Origin: Acidilobus sp. 7A
GTDB lineage: Archaea > Thermoproteota > Thermoprotei_A > Sulfolobales > Acidilobaceae
Length of the DNA stretch: 64,000 bases
Direction: 5' to 3'
Assembly (NCBI RefSeq): GCF_003431325.1
Contig: NZ_CP010515.1
Span: 620,001-684,000 of the forward strand
In this document: positions 52,940-62,348 of the stretch, piece after piece
How positions within the stretch are numbered: position 1 is the stretch's first letter
Layout: every line of letters starts with the position of its first letter
Translations under genes and position numbers: made by a program
The notes under the pieces: model-generated
Told to the model about the DNA's origin: nothing
Database searches by the model: none
Seen by the model: only the letters and a program-made list of their open reading frames with translations

Positions 52940-53530
52940 TCAGCAGCCCGCGCCTGTCCCCCTGAGAAGCCGCAGGGCCTCCTCGCGGCCGAGGCCTCCC
53001 TCCAGCGGCACCTCCTCAGCGGCACCTCCAAGGGACCTCAGGTCCACTATGACGCTTGCCCTGCCCCAGGTTTTGGTCAGGTCGTTTGCGCCCCTGAAGC
53101 CAGGCACTATAAGTGGCGCCCCTGCAGCTATGGTAAGCGATGCAACCTCTAAGTCAGCCGGCGAAGTGAAGCCCCTCACAAGGTAGACAAGGCGCGGCCT
53201 CACCTCCAAGATAAGCGACGCGGCCCGGGATGCCAGGGGCTCCAGGTCAAAGACGTCAAGGAGGGCCCAGCCCATGACTGGGGCCTCCAGGGATTCAAGC
53301 CTGCCCCTGTTAAGCGTGGCCTCGCCTATGACCTCAAGGTCCCCGGGCCTCCTTACCTTGGCCATCAGGCTCGCCGACGAAATGCCAAGGAGCTTGAGGG
53401 GGTCAACGAGCGACGGCCTCCCCGAGGCCGTTGAGATCAAGGCCATGGGCCAGTCATCAATCACAGCAACGCACGCAGGCCTCCCATCACTGGCCCAGAG
53501 GACCTCGTAGGGGCCCCGAGACAGCTCCAC
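52940..53530 (-). CDS. Hypothetical crenarchaeal protein
   Basis: 196 aa with a GTG start. The central part (SASLMAKVRRPGDLEV) is beta-rich, and the end (GAPLIVPGFRGANDLTKTWG) looks like a nucleotide-binding-type loop. I do not recognise the family. The gene is divergent from the acyl-CoA synthetase across a strong AT-rich promoter spacer and stands alone. Confidence 0.6.
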   Translation of the reverse strand: MELSRGPYEVLWASDGRPACVAVIDDWPMALISTASGRPSLVDPLKLLGISSASLMAKVRRPGDLEVIGEATLNRGRLESLEAPVMGWALLDVFDLEPLASRAASLILEVRPRLVYLVRGFTSPADLEVASLTIAAGAPLIVPGFRGANDLTKTWGRASVIVDLRSLGGAAEEVPLEGGLGREEALRLLRGTGAGC

Positions 53531-53659
53531 GTACCCCGTTGAGCTAAGTACCTCTCTTGGCCCTGCCGTTGTGGACCCTTTTTAAAGGGCTCAGTTGCGT
53601 CTATTTAAGTTGAATTTTATTAAAGACCTCTTATATTTTCCTTAACTAGTACTTAGTAG

Positions 53660-55348
53660 GTGTACACATCTGTGTCCCTGCCAGAAGAGGTCCCGGACAG
53701 GCCTGGCTCAGAGTTAACCATTACAAGGGTATACGAGAGAGTCAAGTACCTGTTCCCTGACCAGGAGATAGTCTACAGGACCAGGGACGGCGTGCACAGG
53801 TACACCTACCTTGACTTCACGGAGAGAGTCGAGAGGCTGGCCTCGGCGCTCTCGTCGCTCGGAGTGAAGGGCCTTGACAGGGTAGCGACGATGGACTGGA
53901 ACACCCACTGGCACCTGGAGGAGTACTACGCCGTCCCAATGATGGGGGCGGTTCTGCACCCCGTCAACGTAAGGCTCGCGCCTCAGGAAATAGTCTACGC
54001 TATGAATCAGGCCGAGGACTCCGTCCTAATAGTTCACTCGGACTTCCTTCAGCTCGCCCAGGCGGTAGTGCCTAACGTGAAGAGCATAAAGCACGTGATA
54101 GTTGTTGACGCCGACTCAGCGCCGCAGAAGGTCGGGGGCGTCCCAGCTTACCACTACGAGGACCTGCTGAAGGAGCGCGGGGGCAGGTTCGAGTGGCCAA
54201 CGCTGAGCGAGAGGAGGCCGGCCTTCATGTTCTACACGAGCGGCACCACGGGCCTACCAAAGGGCGTCTACCACAGCCACAGGCAGGTGGTCCTTCACGC
54301 CTTCTCCGTGCTCTCCATGGTAGGAGGCTTCGGGGCCGGGCCCAAGGGAATTCACATCACAAGCCGCGACGTGAGCATGATAGTTGTCCCCATGTATCAC
54401 GTCTACGCCTGGGGCTTCCCGTTCTCGTCACTCATGCCAGGGCAGAAGACCGTCCTGCCCAACAGGTTCGACGCAAAGGCCTACCTCGAGCTGATCAAGC
54501 AGGAGGGGGTCACCTACTTTGCCGGCGTGCCGACAATACTCTACATGCTCCTGACGGACCCAGAGAGCGAGAAGTACGACCTAAGGGGCATCACATTCAT
54601 CAACGGCGGTTCCGCAATACCTGAGGGCCTGGCCAGGCTGGCTGAGAGGCGCGGCATAAAGGTCATCGTCGGCTATGGGCTCACCGAGACCGCGCCAGTG
54701 CTGACCCTGGCCATCCCGCACTCGAGGCTGCAGGACAGGATGTCCGACGAGGAGCTCTTCAGCGTAAGGATGAGGACTGGCTACCCAATACCCTTCGTTA
54801 ACATCATGGTCGTGGACGAGAACGGCAACCCCGTGCCCAAGGACGGGAAGACGATAGGCGAGATAGTTGTCAGGGCGCCCTGGGTCATGTACGAGTACTT
54901 CCAGGACCCAGAGAAGACCAAGGCCGCGTGGCGCGGCGGCTGGTTCCACACCGGGGACCTGGCCGTCTGGTACCCCGACGGCAGCGTGCTCATTATGGAC
55001 AGGGAGAAGGACGTGATAAAGAGCGGCGGCGAGTGGATAAGCTCCCTGAGGCTCGAGGACGCCATAAGTCAGCACCCGGGCGTCCTCATGGTCGCCGTCA
55101 TAGGCGCCAAGCACCCGAAGTGGGGCGAAAGGCCCGTTGCAATAGTCGTGCCAAGGAAGGGCTGGGAGGGCAAGCTGACGACAGACGAGATCAACAGGTT
55201 CCTGACGGAGAACTTCGTCAACCGGGGAGTTATGTCAAAGTGGTGGCTACCTGACAGAGTGATAGAGGTGCAGAACATACCCCTGACAAGCACGGGCAAG
55301 GCGGACAAGAAGACGCTAAGGAACCAGTTCATGAGCGCGCTGGGCTAA
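53660..55348 (+). CDS. AMP-forming acyl-CoA synthetase (medium/long-chain type)
   Basis: 562 aa. The adenylate-forming motifs are A3 FMFYTSGTTGLPKG, A5 VGYGLTETAPV, A7/A8 WFHTGDLAVW and DREKDVIKSGGEWIS, and the catalytic lysine in STGKADKK. Sequence style is close to AlkK/medium-chain fatty-acid ligases. The enzyme makes acyl-CoA and could feed the CoA-transferase at 7.7-9.3 kb. It is monocistronic with a TATA-rich upstream region. Confidence 0.9.
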   Translation: MYTSVSLPEEVPDRPGSELTITRVYERVKYLFPDQEIVYRTRDGVHRYTYLDFTERVERLASALSSLGVKGLDRVATMDWNTHWHLEEYYAVPMMGAVLHPVNVRLAPQEIVYAMNQAEDSVLIVHSDFLQLAQAVVPNVKSIKHVIVVDADSAPQKVGGVPAYHYEDLLKERGGRFEWPTLSERRPAFMFYTSGTTGLPKGVYHSHRQVVLHAFSVLSMVGGFGAGPKGIHITSRDVSMIVVPMYHVYAWGFPFSSLMPGQKTVLPNRFDAKAYLELIKQEGVTYFAGVPTILYMLLTDPESEKYDLRGITFINGGSAIPEGLARLAERRGIKVIVGYGLTETAPVLTLAIPHSRLQDRMSDEELFSVRMRTGYPIPFVNIMVVDENGNPVPKDGKTIGEIVVRAPWVMYEYFQDPEKTKAAWRGGWFHTGDLAVWYPDGSVLIMDREKDVIKSGGEWISSLRLEDAISQHPGVLMVAVIGAKHPKWGERPVAIVVPRKGWEGKLTTDEINRFLTENFVNRGVMSKWWLPDRVIEVQNIPLTSTGKADKKTLRNQFMSALG

Positions 55349-55530
55349 CGGCCTAGTCTCCCTTGCGGTACTTTAGCCTATACCACCCAGTCCCATAATA
55401 GGCCGCACTTTTGTTATGGCCGTACCTCTAGCGTCCTTTTGAGGGCCTAAGGAGTCGGCTATGACGTTATTTTCTAGTGAGCGTGATGGGCTTTCCTTTT
55501 TATAGTTGGCAAGACTCTGGATACCTGCAG

Positions 55531-56895
55531 GTGTGCAGGTTGGCTGAAGAGGAGGAGGGCACGGAGGAGTGGTATAAGCTCAGCATGGAATTGCACAGCT
55601 TTTACGGGGGTAAGATAGAGGTCATCCCTAAGGTCCCCGTCAGAAGGCTCAAGGACTTCGCCATATGGTACACCCCTGGCGTGGCCGAGCCCAGCAGGGC
55701 AATAAGCAGGAGCCCCGACCTCTCCTTTGAGCTCACCTCCAGGTGGAACACCATCGCCGTGGTCAGCGACGGCACCAGGGTCCTCGGTCTCGGCAAGGTG
55801 GGCCCCGAGGCCGCCTACCCTGTGATGGAGGGGAAGGCGCTTCTCTTCAAGTACCTGGGAGGCGTTGACGCGGTCCCGCTAGTGCACAGGGCCTCAGACC
55901 CCAACAAGTTCATAGAGCTGCTGCAGCTGGTTGAGCCCTCCTTCGGCGGCATAAACCTCGAGGACATAGAGAAGCCCAAGTGCTTCACCATACTTGACGA
56001 GGCCAGGTCAAAGCTCAGCATACCCGTGTGGCACGACGACCAGCAGGGCACGGCGGTCGCCGTGCTGGCGGGCCTCACGAACGCCCTCAAGGTCATAGGC
56101 AAGAGACTTCATGACGTCAGGATAGTGATCTTCGGCGCCGGCGCGAGCAACATAGCCTTCTACAGGCTCCTCAAGGTCATGGGCGTGAACCTCCACAACG
56201 TGGTGGCCATAACGACGAAGGGGGCCCTCCACCCTGAGATGAAGGACATAGACAAGCTGATGGTCTCAGATCCATATCAGTACCAGATAGCAATCGAAAC
56301 CAATGGCGGTGACCTGCCCCCCAACTCGCCCATAGAGAAGGCCTTCGAGGGGGCCGACGTCGTCGTTGCCGCCTCGGCCCCAGGGCCCGGCACCATAAGG
56401 CCCGAGTGGGTGTCAAGGATGAACAAGGACGCCATAGTGTTCGCCCTCGCCAACCCAGTGCCCGAGATATGGCCTTCGGAGGCGAAGAAGGCGGGGGCGA
56501 GGATAGTAGCTACCGGCAGGAGCGACTTCCCAAACCAGGTCAACAACAGCCTCGTGTTCCCAGCCGTCTTCAGGGGGGTCCTTGACGTGAGGGCGAAGAC
56601 CATAACTGACACGATGGCCGTGGCGGCAGCCTATGAGCTCGCGAGAGTTCGCGAGGAGAACGGGGGCATAAGCGAAAGCAGGATACTTCCGACCATGGAG
56701 GAGTGGGAGGTCTACCCGAGGGTTGCTGCTGCCATAGCAGTTAAAGCTGTTGAGGAGGGGGTCGCCAGGAAGACGACAACTTACAGGGAGGAGCTGGAGA
56801 GGGCCAGGGAGATAATCGGCACCGTCAGGCAGAAGTTCCAGTCCATCTGGTCAAGCGGCCTCATACCTAGGCCCCCCGTTGACTATAAGGGGTGA
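55531..56895 (+). CDS. Malic enzyme (NAD(P)-dependent, decarboxylating)
   Basis: About 454 aa. The catalytic region WYTPGVAEPSRAI, lysine region MEGKALLFKYL, metal-binding site (INLEDIEKP and HDDQQGTA) and Rossmann loop IFGAGASNIAFYR define a malic enzyme of the prokaryotic type. It interconverts malate with pyruvate and CO2. A TATA-like TTTTTATAG at about 55496-55504 lies inside the longest frame, so the start is probably GTG 55531 or TTG 55540. Confidence 0.92.
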   Translation: MCRLAEEEEGTEEWYKLSMELHSFYGGKIEVIPKVPVRRLKDFAIWYTPGVAEPSRAISRSPDLSFELTSRWNTIAVVSDGTRVLGLGKVGPEAAYPVMEGKALLFKYLGGVDAVPLVHRASDPNKFIELLQLVEPSFGGINLEDIEKPKCFTILDEARSKLSIPVWHDDQQGTAVAVLAGLTNALKVIGKRLHDVRIVIFGAGASNIAFYRLLKVMGVNLHNVVAITTKGALHPEMKDIDKLMVSDPYQYQIAIETNGGDLPPNSPIEKAFEGADVVVAASAPGPGTIRPEWVSRMNKDAIVFALANPVPEIWPSEAKKAGARIVATGRSDFPNQVNNSLVFPAVFRGVLDVRAKTITDTMAVAAAYELARVREENGGISESRILPTMEEWEVYPRVAAAIAVKAVEEGVARKTTTYREELERAREIIGTVRQKFQSIWSSGLIPRPPVDYKG

Positions 56896-57380
56896 TGTGC
56901 TTGTTTGCCGAGACTGGCGTGAGCGTCAGGAGGGCCTCTAAGGACGACGTGAAGCAGCTGGCGGAGCTTGTTTATAGGTTCTTCTCGTTTAACGCGGAGT
57001 TCGACCCCAGCTGGGCCCCCGCGAACAACCTGCTGGAGCTGGCGCAGAGGCACGCAGACGGCATAGTCAGCGACCCCAGGCTCGTAACCCTCGTCGCTGT
57101 AGAGGGTCTTCAGGTCGTGGGCTACCTGACTGCCTCCCTTGAGGAGAACGAGATGCTATACATGAGGAGACAGATGGTCATAAGGGAACTTTACGTCAAG
57201 CCCCAGCAGAGGAGGCAGGGCATAGCGACACTACTAGTTAACAAGCTCAGTGACGAGGCCAGGAGGCAGAGTGCCTCCCTGGTTACAGTAGAGTTTCCAG
57301 CTGGAAATAAAATAGCGGAGGATCTCTACGCCAAGATGGGCTTCAGGCCCTACTTGCTCAGGTACGTGAAGGAGGTGTGA
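56895..57380 (+). CDS. GNAT-family acetyltransferase, copy 1
   Basis: About 161 aa. The acetyl-CoA-binding motif A is RELYVKPQQRRQGIATLLVNKL. It starts at the malic enzyme stop (TGATG), suggesting co-transcription. The tandem partner has the same length and pattern, so the pair arose by duplication. Substrates are unknown; protein N-terminal or side-chain acetylation is possible. Confidence 0.78.
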   Translation: MCLFAETGVSVRRASKDDVKQLAELVYRFFSFNAEFDPSWAPANNLLELAQRHADGIVSDPRLVTLVAVEGLQVVGYLTASLEENEMLYMRRQMVIRELYVKPQQRRQGIATLLVNKLSDEARRQSASLVTVEFPAGNKIAEDLYAKMGFRPYLLRYVKEV

Positions 57381-57384
57381 TGAG

Positions 57385-57873
57385 TTGTCAATAGAGAATA
57401 TAGTGATAAGGTCCATGAGTGAGAGCGACATAGACCAGGTGGCCGAGCTCGTTGTGAGACTGAAGTCACTTAACGAGGAGCTCGACCCTCACTTTAAGGT
57501 GGTTCCTAACATATTTGAGGTCGTCAAGGAGTACCTGGCGAAGTCAATTAAGGACGACAAGGTCGTAGTCCTGGTCGCTGAGGACGCCTCAAATAAGGTC
57601 ATAGCTGGGCTCATAAGGTTTGAGCTGGAGGACAGGGTTTTCTACGAGCCAAGGCTCGCGGCTCAGATAACGGACTTCTACGTCAGGCCTGAGTACAGGA
57701 GGAAGGGGCTTGGCAGGATTCTCGTGGATAAGGCCTTTGAAGAGGCCAAGAGGAGGGGGGCTGGCATAGTTACCGCGATATACCCTGCCGATAACTCTAT
57801 TGCTGACAGCTTCTACAACAAGCTCGGCTTCATAGAGCTCAACAAGGAGCTCTACAGGCCCTGCAGCGGCTGA
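57385..57873 (+). CDS. GNAT-family acetyltransferase, copy 2
   Basis: 162 aa. Motif A is TDFYVRPEYRRKGLGRILVDKA. It starts 4 nt after copy 1 (TTG, with an ATG not in frame close by). The first half (IRSMSESDIDQVAELVVRL) aligns with copy 1, and the C-terminal half has diverged more. The two could act as a heterodimer; this is an inference. Confidence 0.78.
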   Translation: MSIENIVIRSMSESDIDQVAELVVRLKSLNEELDPHFKVVPNIFEVVKEYLAKSIKDDKVVVLVAEDASNKVIAGLIRFELEDRVFYEPRLAAQITDFYVRPEYRRKGLGRILVDKAFEEAKRRGAGIVTAIYPADNSIADSFYNKLGFIELNKELYRPCSG

Positions 57874-57953
57874 CAGCGCCAGCTGGGTCATTTAAGCTGA
57901 CCCTTTTAACTCTTTTTAAGTCCTCAACGGACAACTGTACTCGGGCATAGGTA

Positions 57954-58364
57954 GTGCTAACAGGAGAAAGGCCCACGTCGTCCAGGAGGCGCGTGTCGCC
58001 TAGCCTTCAGGAGTACCTGACAGCAATATACAAGCGCGGCGGCCTCACATCGTGGGTCCGCACCACTGACATGGCCTCAGATCTGGGCATGGCTCCTGCC
58101 AGCGTCACAGAGGCCTTCAGGAAGCTGGCCTCAATGGGCTACATAGATTACATACCCTACAGGGGCGTGAGGCTGACCCAGGCCGGCGCCTCCCTCGCAG
58201 AGCCAATAGTGGAAAGAGAGGCGAAGTTAAAGACAGCCCTGGTTAAGATGGGCGTCAGCGAGGCCGAGGCGGACAGGCTCGCATGTATCCTCGAGCATTA
58301 CATGAGCGATGAGGCTGTGGCCGCTGTTAACAACTTTGTGAAGAGGTGCGGCGACGGTGGTTAA
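57954..58364 (+). CDS. DtxR/MntR-family metal-dependent repressor
   Basis: 136 aa. The HTH YLTAIYKRGG...TTDMASDLGMAPASVTEAFRKL and the dimerisation region (about 70-130) match DtxR/MntR proteins lacking the SH3-like domain. It would bind Fe2+ or Mn2+ and repress uptake genes. Its end overlaps the NikR-like gene by 8 nt. Confidence 0.82.
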   Translation: MLTGERPTSSRRRVSPSLQEYLTAIYKRGGLTSWVRTTDMASDLGMAPASVTEAFRKLASMGYIDYIPYRGVRLTQAGASLAEPIVEREAKLKTALVKMGVSEAEADRLACILEHYMSDEAVAAVNNFVKRCGDGG

Positions 58365-58800
58365 CAAGGTAAGGTTCGGGGTTAGCATACCCAGCGACCT
58401 TAGCAGGGAGCTTGACGTCCTGGCCAGTAAGGTGGGCACGAGCAGGAGCGAGATCGTGGAGCAGGCCATACGAAACATGCTGAGCGACTACATACACTAC
58501 CTAACGCCTCACCAGTGCGAGGGCGTCATGGTGGCCCTCTGCCCCGAGAACAGGGGAAATGAGAGCATAATAGAAAGGTACTCTGACGTGGCGGAGACCT
58601 ACATGCACATCCATAGGAGCGGGAAGTGCTTCGAAGTGCTCATGCTCTCAGGGCCGTCGCAGAGGATATCGGAGCTCCACGCCAAGCTGCTCTCCTCGGG
58701 CTGTGGGGTCAGGTTCCTGCCCAGCCTCTCCCTAGAGTCTTACTTCCCACTGCTACCCGGTCAGGGGCAAGAAGGGGCCGCGGCGCAGGCCAAGTCCTGA
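58357..58800 (+). CDS. NikR-like ribbon-helix-helix metal regulator
   Basis: 147 aa. The ribbon-helix-helix is RFGVSIPSDLSRELDVLASKVG, and the ACT-like domain carries H84, H86 and C91, matching three of the four nickel ligands of E. coli NikR. The position equivalent to His76 is E73, so the site is altered. It may sense nickel or another metal. It is coupled to the DtxR gene. Confidence 0.8.
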   Translation: MVNKVRFGVSIPSDLSRELDVLASKVGTSRSEIVEQAIRNMLSDYIHYLTPHQCEGVMVALCPENRGNESIIERYSDVAETYMHIHRSGKCFEVLMLSGPSQRISELHAKLLSSGCGVRFLPSLSLESYFPLLPGQGQEGAAAQAKS

Positions 58801-58824
58801 GGGGCCTCCTCTGAGGCAGCAGGC

Positions 58825-59946
58825 TCAGTACTTGGGCAGCTCAACCAGCGACGCGGCCTTGTCCTTGTAGGTCTCCAGCAGGCGCTGGTGCGACTCAAGG
58901 AACTTCCTCAGCTTCTCGGAGCCCATGAGCTTGCACTCGCCGCAGAGCAGGGAGCCCGACCTGCAACTCCTCTCTATTGAGGCCAGCTCAGAGTCATCAG
59001 GAACCAGGTAGTAGAGGTACTGGTCGAACACAGGGCACTTGTCCGGCTCGCCGCCAAGCCTCCTCTGCTCCTCAGCCGTATTGCGGCCCCCTGTGAGCGA
59101 CGCCCTGAACTTCCTTACGGCCTCCTCAACGGGCTCCGTGAGGAATATCGTTGAGTCAGGCTTGCTCTTGCTCATCTTGCCGCCGTCAAGGCCCCTTATC
59201 AGCTTGTGGTAGGTGGCGGCGGGTGGGTTGAAGTTTATCTCCCCCCTCATCCTCGTCGCCATGTCCCTTGTGAGCCTTATGTGGGGGTCCTGGTCGGCAC
59301 CGACAGGCACTATGACGTACTCATAGCCCCCATACTCCTTAAGCATGGGGTGAAGTATGTCTGCAACCTGGGTGAGCGCGCTCACGACCTTAGCTGGGCT
59401 GAGGTCACCGTAGATGGCCTCCATCTCGTTGGACGTCACCTTTGAGCTGAAGAGCTGTATGAGCTCATGATATGGCCCCTCCCTCCCCGTCTGGAAGTAG
59501 AACTCAGTCTTCTGCGGGTCAAGGCCTAGGGCCAGCAGGTTCGGTATAAACTCCTCGAGCGCGCTCCTTATGGTCTCCTCCCTGCTGGCCCTCCTCACGG
59601 CGTAGGCCTCGGCGTCAGCCATGCAGACAAAGACCCTGAGGCCCAGCCTCTGGTAGTAGACCAGCTGAAGGGCCGTGAGCATGTGGCCGAAGTGGAACCG
59701 GCCGCTTGGCATGAAGCCCGTCACCACGGCCACGGGCCTGCCCGAGGCCCAGGCCTCGAGGGCTATGTCAAGGTCCCTGTGACCGAATATTACGCCTCTC
59801 CTCATGAAGGGGCTAGGCTCAACGCCCAGCGCCTTCAGCTTGTCAAGCACTTCGTCGAACGGTCTGATGCCGAAGACGTTGTAGAGTCTCCCGTAGTCCT
59901 TTATGTCAGGCCTGCCCCAGGGGTCTATCCTCTCCTCAGCGCCCAC
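58825..59946 (-). CDS. trpS: Tryptophanyl-tRNA synthetase
   Basis: 373 aa, class I. The HIGH-like GRFHFGH in TGFMPSGRFHFGHM and KMSKS in GGKMSKSKPDST are present. It is of the archaeal/eukaryotic type. It is convergent with the NikR gene and has a 120-nt spacer to the HTH-fusion gene. Confidence 0.96.
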   Translation of the reverse strand: MGAEERIDPWGRPDIKDYGRLYNVFGIRPFDEVLDKLKALGVEPSPFMRRGVIFGHRDLDIALEAWASGRPVAVVTGFMPSGRFHFGHMLTALQLVYYQRLGLRVFVCMADAEAYAVRRASREETIRSALEEFIPNLLALGLDPQKTEFYFQTGREGPYHELIQLFSSKVTSNEMEAIYGDLSPAKVVSALTQVADILHPMLKEYGGYEYVIVPVGADQDPHIRLTRDMATRMRGEINFNPPAATYHKLIRGLDGGKMSKSKPDSTIFLTEPVEEAVRKFRASLTGGRNTAEEQRRLGGEPDKCPVFDQYLYYLVPDDSELASIERSCRSGSLLCGECKLMGSEKLRKFLESHQRLLETYKDKAASLVELPKY

Positions 59947-60070
59947 GCTCTCAGGCCCAGCGCTATGGACAGTGGCCGGCTTTTAACCTGGCCTCCTCAC
60001 GCAGTGAACGGCGAGGCTTTTAATGTAACCTATTTAGAGCTGGAAAACAGATGTTATTCTAGGTGAGAGG

Positions 60071-61015
60071 GTGCTGGACCAGGTAGACGCTGACGTCATA
60101 AGGGCAGTCTCAGAGCACGGTCCCCTGACGCTCTCAGAGCTCTCAAGGCAGCTGGGCTGGAGCAAGAGCATGGTTCTGAAGAGAGTTAGGAGGCTGAAGT
60201 CCCTCGGCCTCATAAGCGTCAGGGAGGAGGGGGGAGTAGCCATAATAGGCCCAGGCTCCCGCAGGGCTAAGGCGCCCGCCATAGTTGGCATAGTCAGAGC
60301 CAGCGAGTACCCCTACATAGTAAGGCTTGTCAAGAAGCTCTCGGACAGGTACGGCTACGTCACGGTTAAGGTCTACGACGACGCCCTGCAGGAGGTCATG
60401 GACCTGGCGGCGGGGAGGATACAGCTAGCCATGGCGCCAGCTATAACCCTGCTTACCTTCAACAGGCTCACCGCTGGCGCCGTCCACATAGTCGGCGGCG
60501 GGAGCAAGGGAGGGGCAGGCGTAGTGGAGGGCAGAAGCGGCTCGGGCCACGCGACCTCCAGGCTGTCCTCCATGGAGCTCTGCGCGGAGTCGAGCGGGCT
60601 TGAGCCACCTAGGGTCTACCTAAAGAGTGGCGAGGATATACTCAACTCCGTGGCCAGGGGGCAGGTCAGAGAGGCAGTGGTCTGGGAGCCCTACCTATCC
60701 ATGGCCTCCAGGATGGGGCTTAGGACAGAGCCCTGCGACCTGGAGACCTGCTGCCTCCTGGGCGCCAACAGCTCCCTTGAGGAGGAGTACGAGAGGATAA
60801 CGTCAATAATGGAGGAGGCCGTCTCTGAGGTCAAGGATGCCGACCTGCAGGCCTACGCTAACATTGTTGGTATGCCTTACCAGCTCGTCGAGGAGTCCGT
60901 GAGGAGCTACTTGTTCCTTGAGAGGCCTGACAGGGACGCGCTCAAGAGGCTCCTTCCTCACATGAGGTCGGCGGCTCTCCCAGCTTCGGTGGTAAGCGAG
61001 GCGGTCAGGGCTTAA
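60071..61015 (+). CDS. HTH regulator fused to a periplasmic-binding-protein-like domain
   Basis: 314 aa. Residues about 8-55 form a MarR/ArsR-like winged helix (LTLSELSRQLGWSKSMVLKRV). From about 70 the chain follows a type II periplasmic-binding fold: LAMAPAITLLTF, and a later GQVREAVVWEPYLSM resemble NMT1/SsuA proteins. A CDLETCC cluster lies in the second lobe. No signal peptide precedes it. This would be an intracellular one-component sensor, possibly for a small metabolite. The ligand is unknown. Confidence 0.7.
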   Translation: MLDQVDADVIRAVSEHGPLTLSELSRQLGWSKSMVLKRVRRLKSLGLISVREEGGVAIIGPGSRRAKAPAIVGIVRASEYPYIVRLVKKLSDRYGYVTVKVYDDALQEVMDLAAGRIQLAMAPAITLLTFNRLTAGAVHIVGGGSKGGAGVVEGRSGSGHATSRLSSMELCAESSGLEPPRVYLKSGEDILNSVARGQVREAVVWEPYLSMASRMGLRTEPCDLETCCLLGANSSLEEEYERITSIMEEAVSEVKDADLQAYANIVGMPYQLVEESVRSYLFLERPDRDALKRLLPHMRSAALPASVVSEAVRA

Positions 61016-62348
61016 TGGACTCCAGGGAGGACCTCAGCTCGAAGAAGAGGGGCGGCAGGCTTGCTAAGAAGGGGGCCAGCCTTGGGCTGAAGACCTGTCT
61101 CCTCACCCTCCTCCAGGCCTGCTGGTCAAGGGATGACGCGTAACTCCTGAGGGACTCCCTCACCAAGTCAAGGGGTGCCCCAAAGAACCTGGAGTAGTAG
61201 AAGAACACTGCGAGGTCCCAGGCCCCCTTCTGGGGCGTGAAGGGGCTGACCTGCTCAACGTCTATGAGGGCGGGCCCGCCCTCGGTTATGATTATGTTGC
61301 CTGGGTTTGGGTCCCCCATGGCATAGCCCGCCCTGTGGACCGTAGCTAAGGCCTTCCCTGCCTCCTCCCAGTGGGAGGGGTCCCTGCTCCTCAGCACGTC
61401 CTGCCCATCTATATACTCCCTCACCATGGAGGCCTCCATGGGCGTCAGGCACACGCTCAGCACCCTTGGCGTCCTTATGTAGCGCCTGAGCTCAATGAAC
61501 CCCCTGTACTCGTTAGAGGCCCTGCCGTTCGGCGTCTGTGTAAACGGGTAGGCGGTCACGGACATTATTCCAGCGAAGAGCCACTTGAAGGTGCCATAGC
61601 CGTAGTCCTTTATGACGAGTCTGCCCTCCTCATCCTCGCAGACGGTCGACGAGTAGAGCATTGATGACCTCCTGCACCTGCTACTGCCGTCGAGCTCAAC
61701 CACGTGGTCGGCCCACCTGCAGGAGCTCATAAAGATGCCCTCGGGCACCTCTAACGTCCTGTAGGGGTCCTCCACGAAGACGTTAGGGGGGCACTCCGAC
61801 GACTTAAGCAACAGCGACATGTAGGTCCCGGCCACGCTGACGCCAGCCGCCACGCTCTTCACGACGCTGCCCAGCACTGAGGCGAAGGAGCCCCTGACCC
61901 TCTGCTCGCTCAGGCTGACGTAGACGCGTCCGTCAGGCGAGCCGACGAGCTCCATGAAGTCAGCGTAGCCCTCACCCAGGCGCTCAAGGTCCCTGGAGGC
62001 ATCGTTGAATATGCACGAGTAGAGCCATGAGAGCTTTGACATCCTTGACAGGGGGAAGAAGTAGCTAGGAACCTTAATGACCCCAGCGGCGCGGCCAGCC
62101 CTGGCCACGAGGTCGCTTGCCTCCTCTATGACAACCCTTCTCCTGTAGGACTTCACTACATCAGCCACGTCATCGCTGTACTCCACGGGGGGCAGCAGGA
62201 GGGAGGCCAGCGACTCGCCAAGCACGCTGAGGCCTGCGTCGAGCCTAAGCAGCTCCAGGCCTACAGTTATCTCCCTCCCGCTGACCCTCGGCGTCGCGTA
62301 GCCCTCAACAGGCCTTATCACGTACGAGGGTCCCCTTACGTAGCTCAA
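61005..62348 (-). CDS. Hypothetical protein with a C-terminal protein-kinase-like fold
   Basis: 447 aa from a TTG that overlaps the preceding UPF0248 gene stop. The C-terminal third has the kinase-like catalytic loop MGDPNPGNIII (about 344-354), followed by ALIDVEQV, the metal-binding DFG-equivalent. This resembles small-molecule or RIO/Bud32-type kinases. An N-terminal domain of about 250 residues is not recognised. Its end overlaps the HTH-fusion gene by 11 nt. Catalytic ability and substrate are unknown. Confidence 0.6.
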   Translation of the reverse strand: MSYVRGPSYVIRPVEGYATPRVSGREITVGLELLRLDAGLSVLGESLASLLLPPVEYSDDVADVVKSYRRRVVIEEASDLVARAGRAAGVIKVPSYFFPLSRMSKLSWLYSCIFNDASRDLERLGEGYADFMELVGSPDGRVYVSLSEQRVRGSFASVLGSVVKSVAAGVSVAGTYMSLLLKSSECPPNVFVEDPYRTLEVPEGIFMSSCRWADHVVELDGSSRCRRSSMLYSSTVCEDEEGRLVIKDYGYGTFKWLFAGIMSVTAYPFTQTPNGRASNEYRGFIELRRYIRTPRVLSVCLTPMEASMVREYIDGQDVLRSRDPSHWEEAGKALATVHRAGYAMGDPNPGNIIITEGGPALIDVEQVSPFTPQKGAWDLAVFFYYSRFFGAPLDLVRESLRSYASSLDQQAWRRVRRQVFSPRLAPFLASLPPLFFELRSSLESIKP

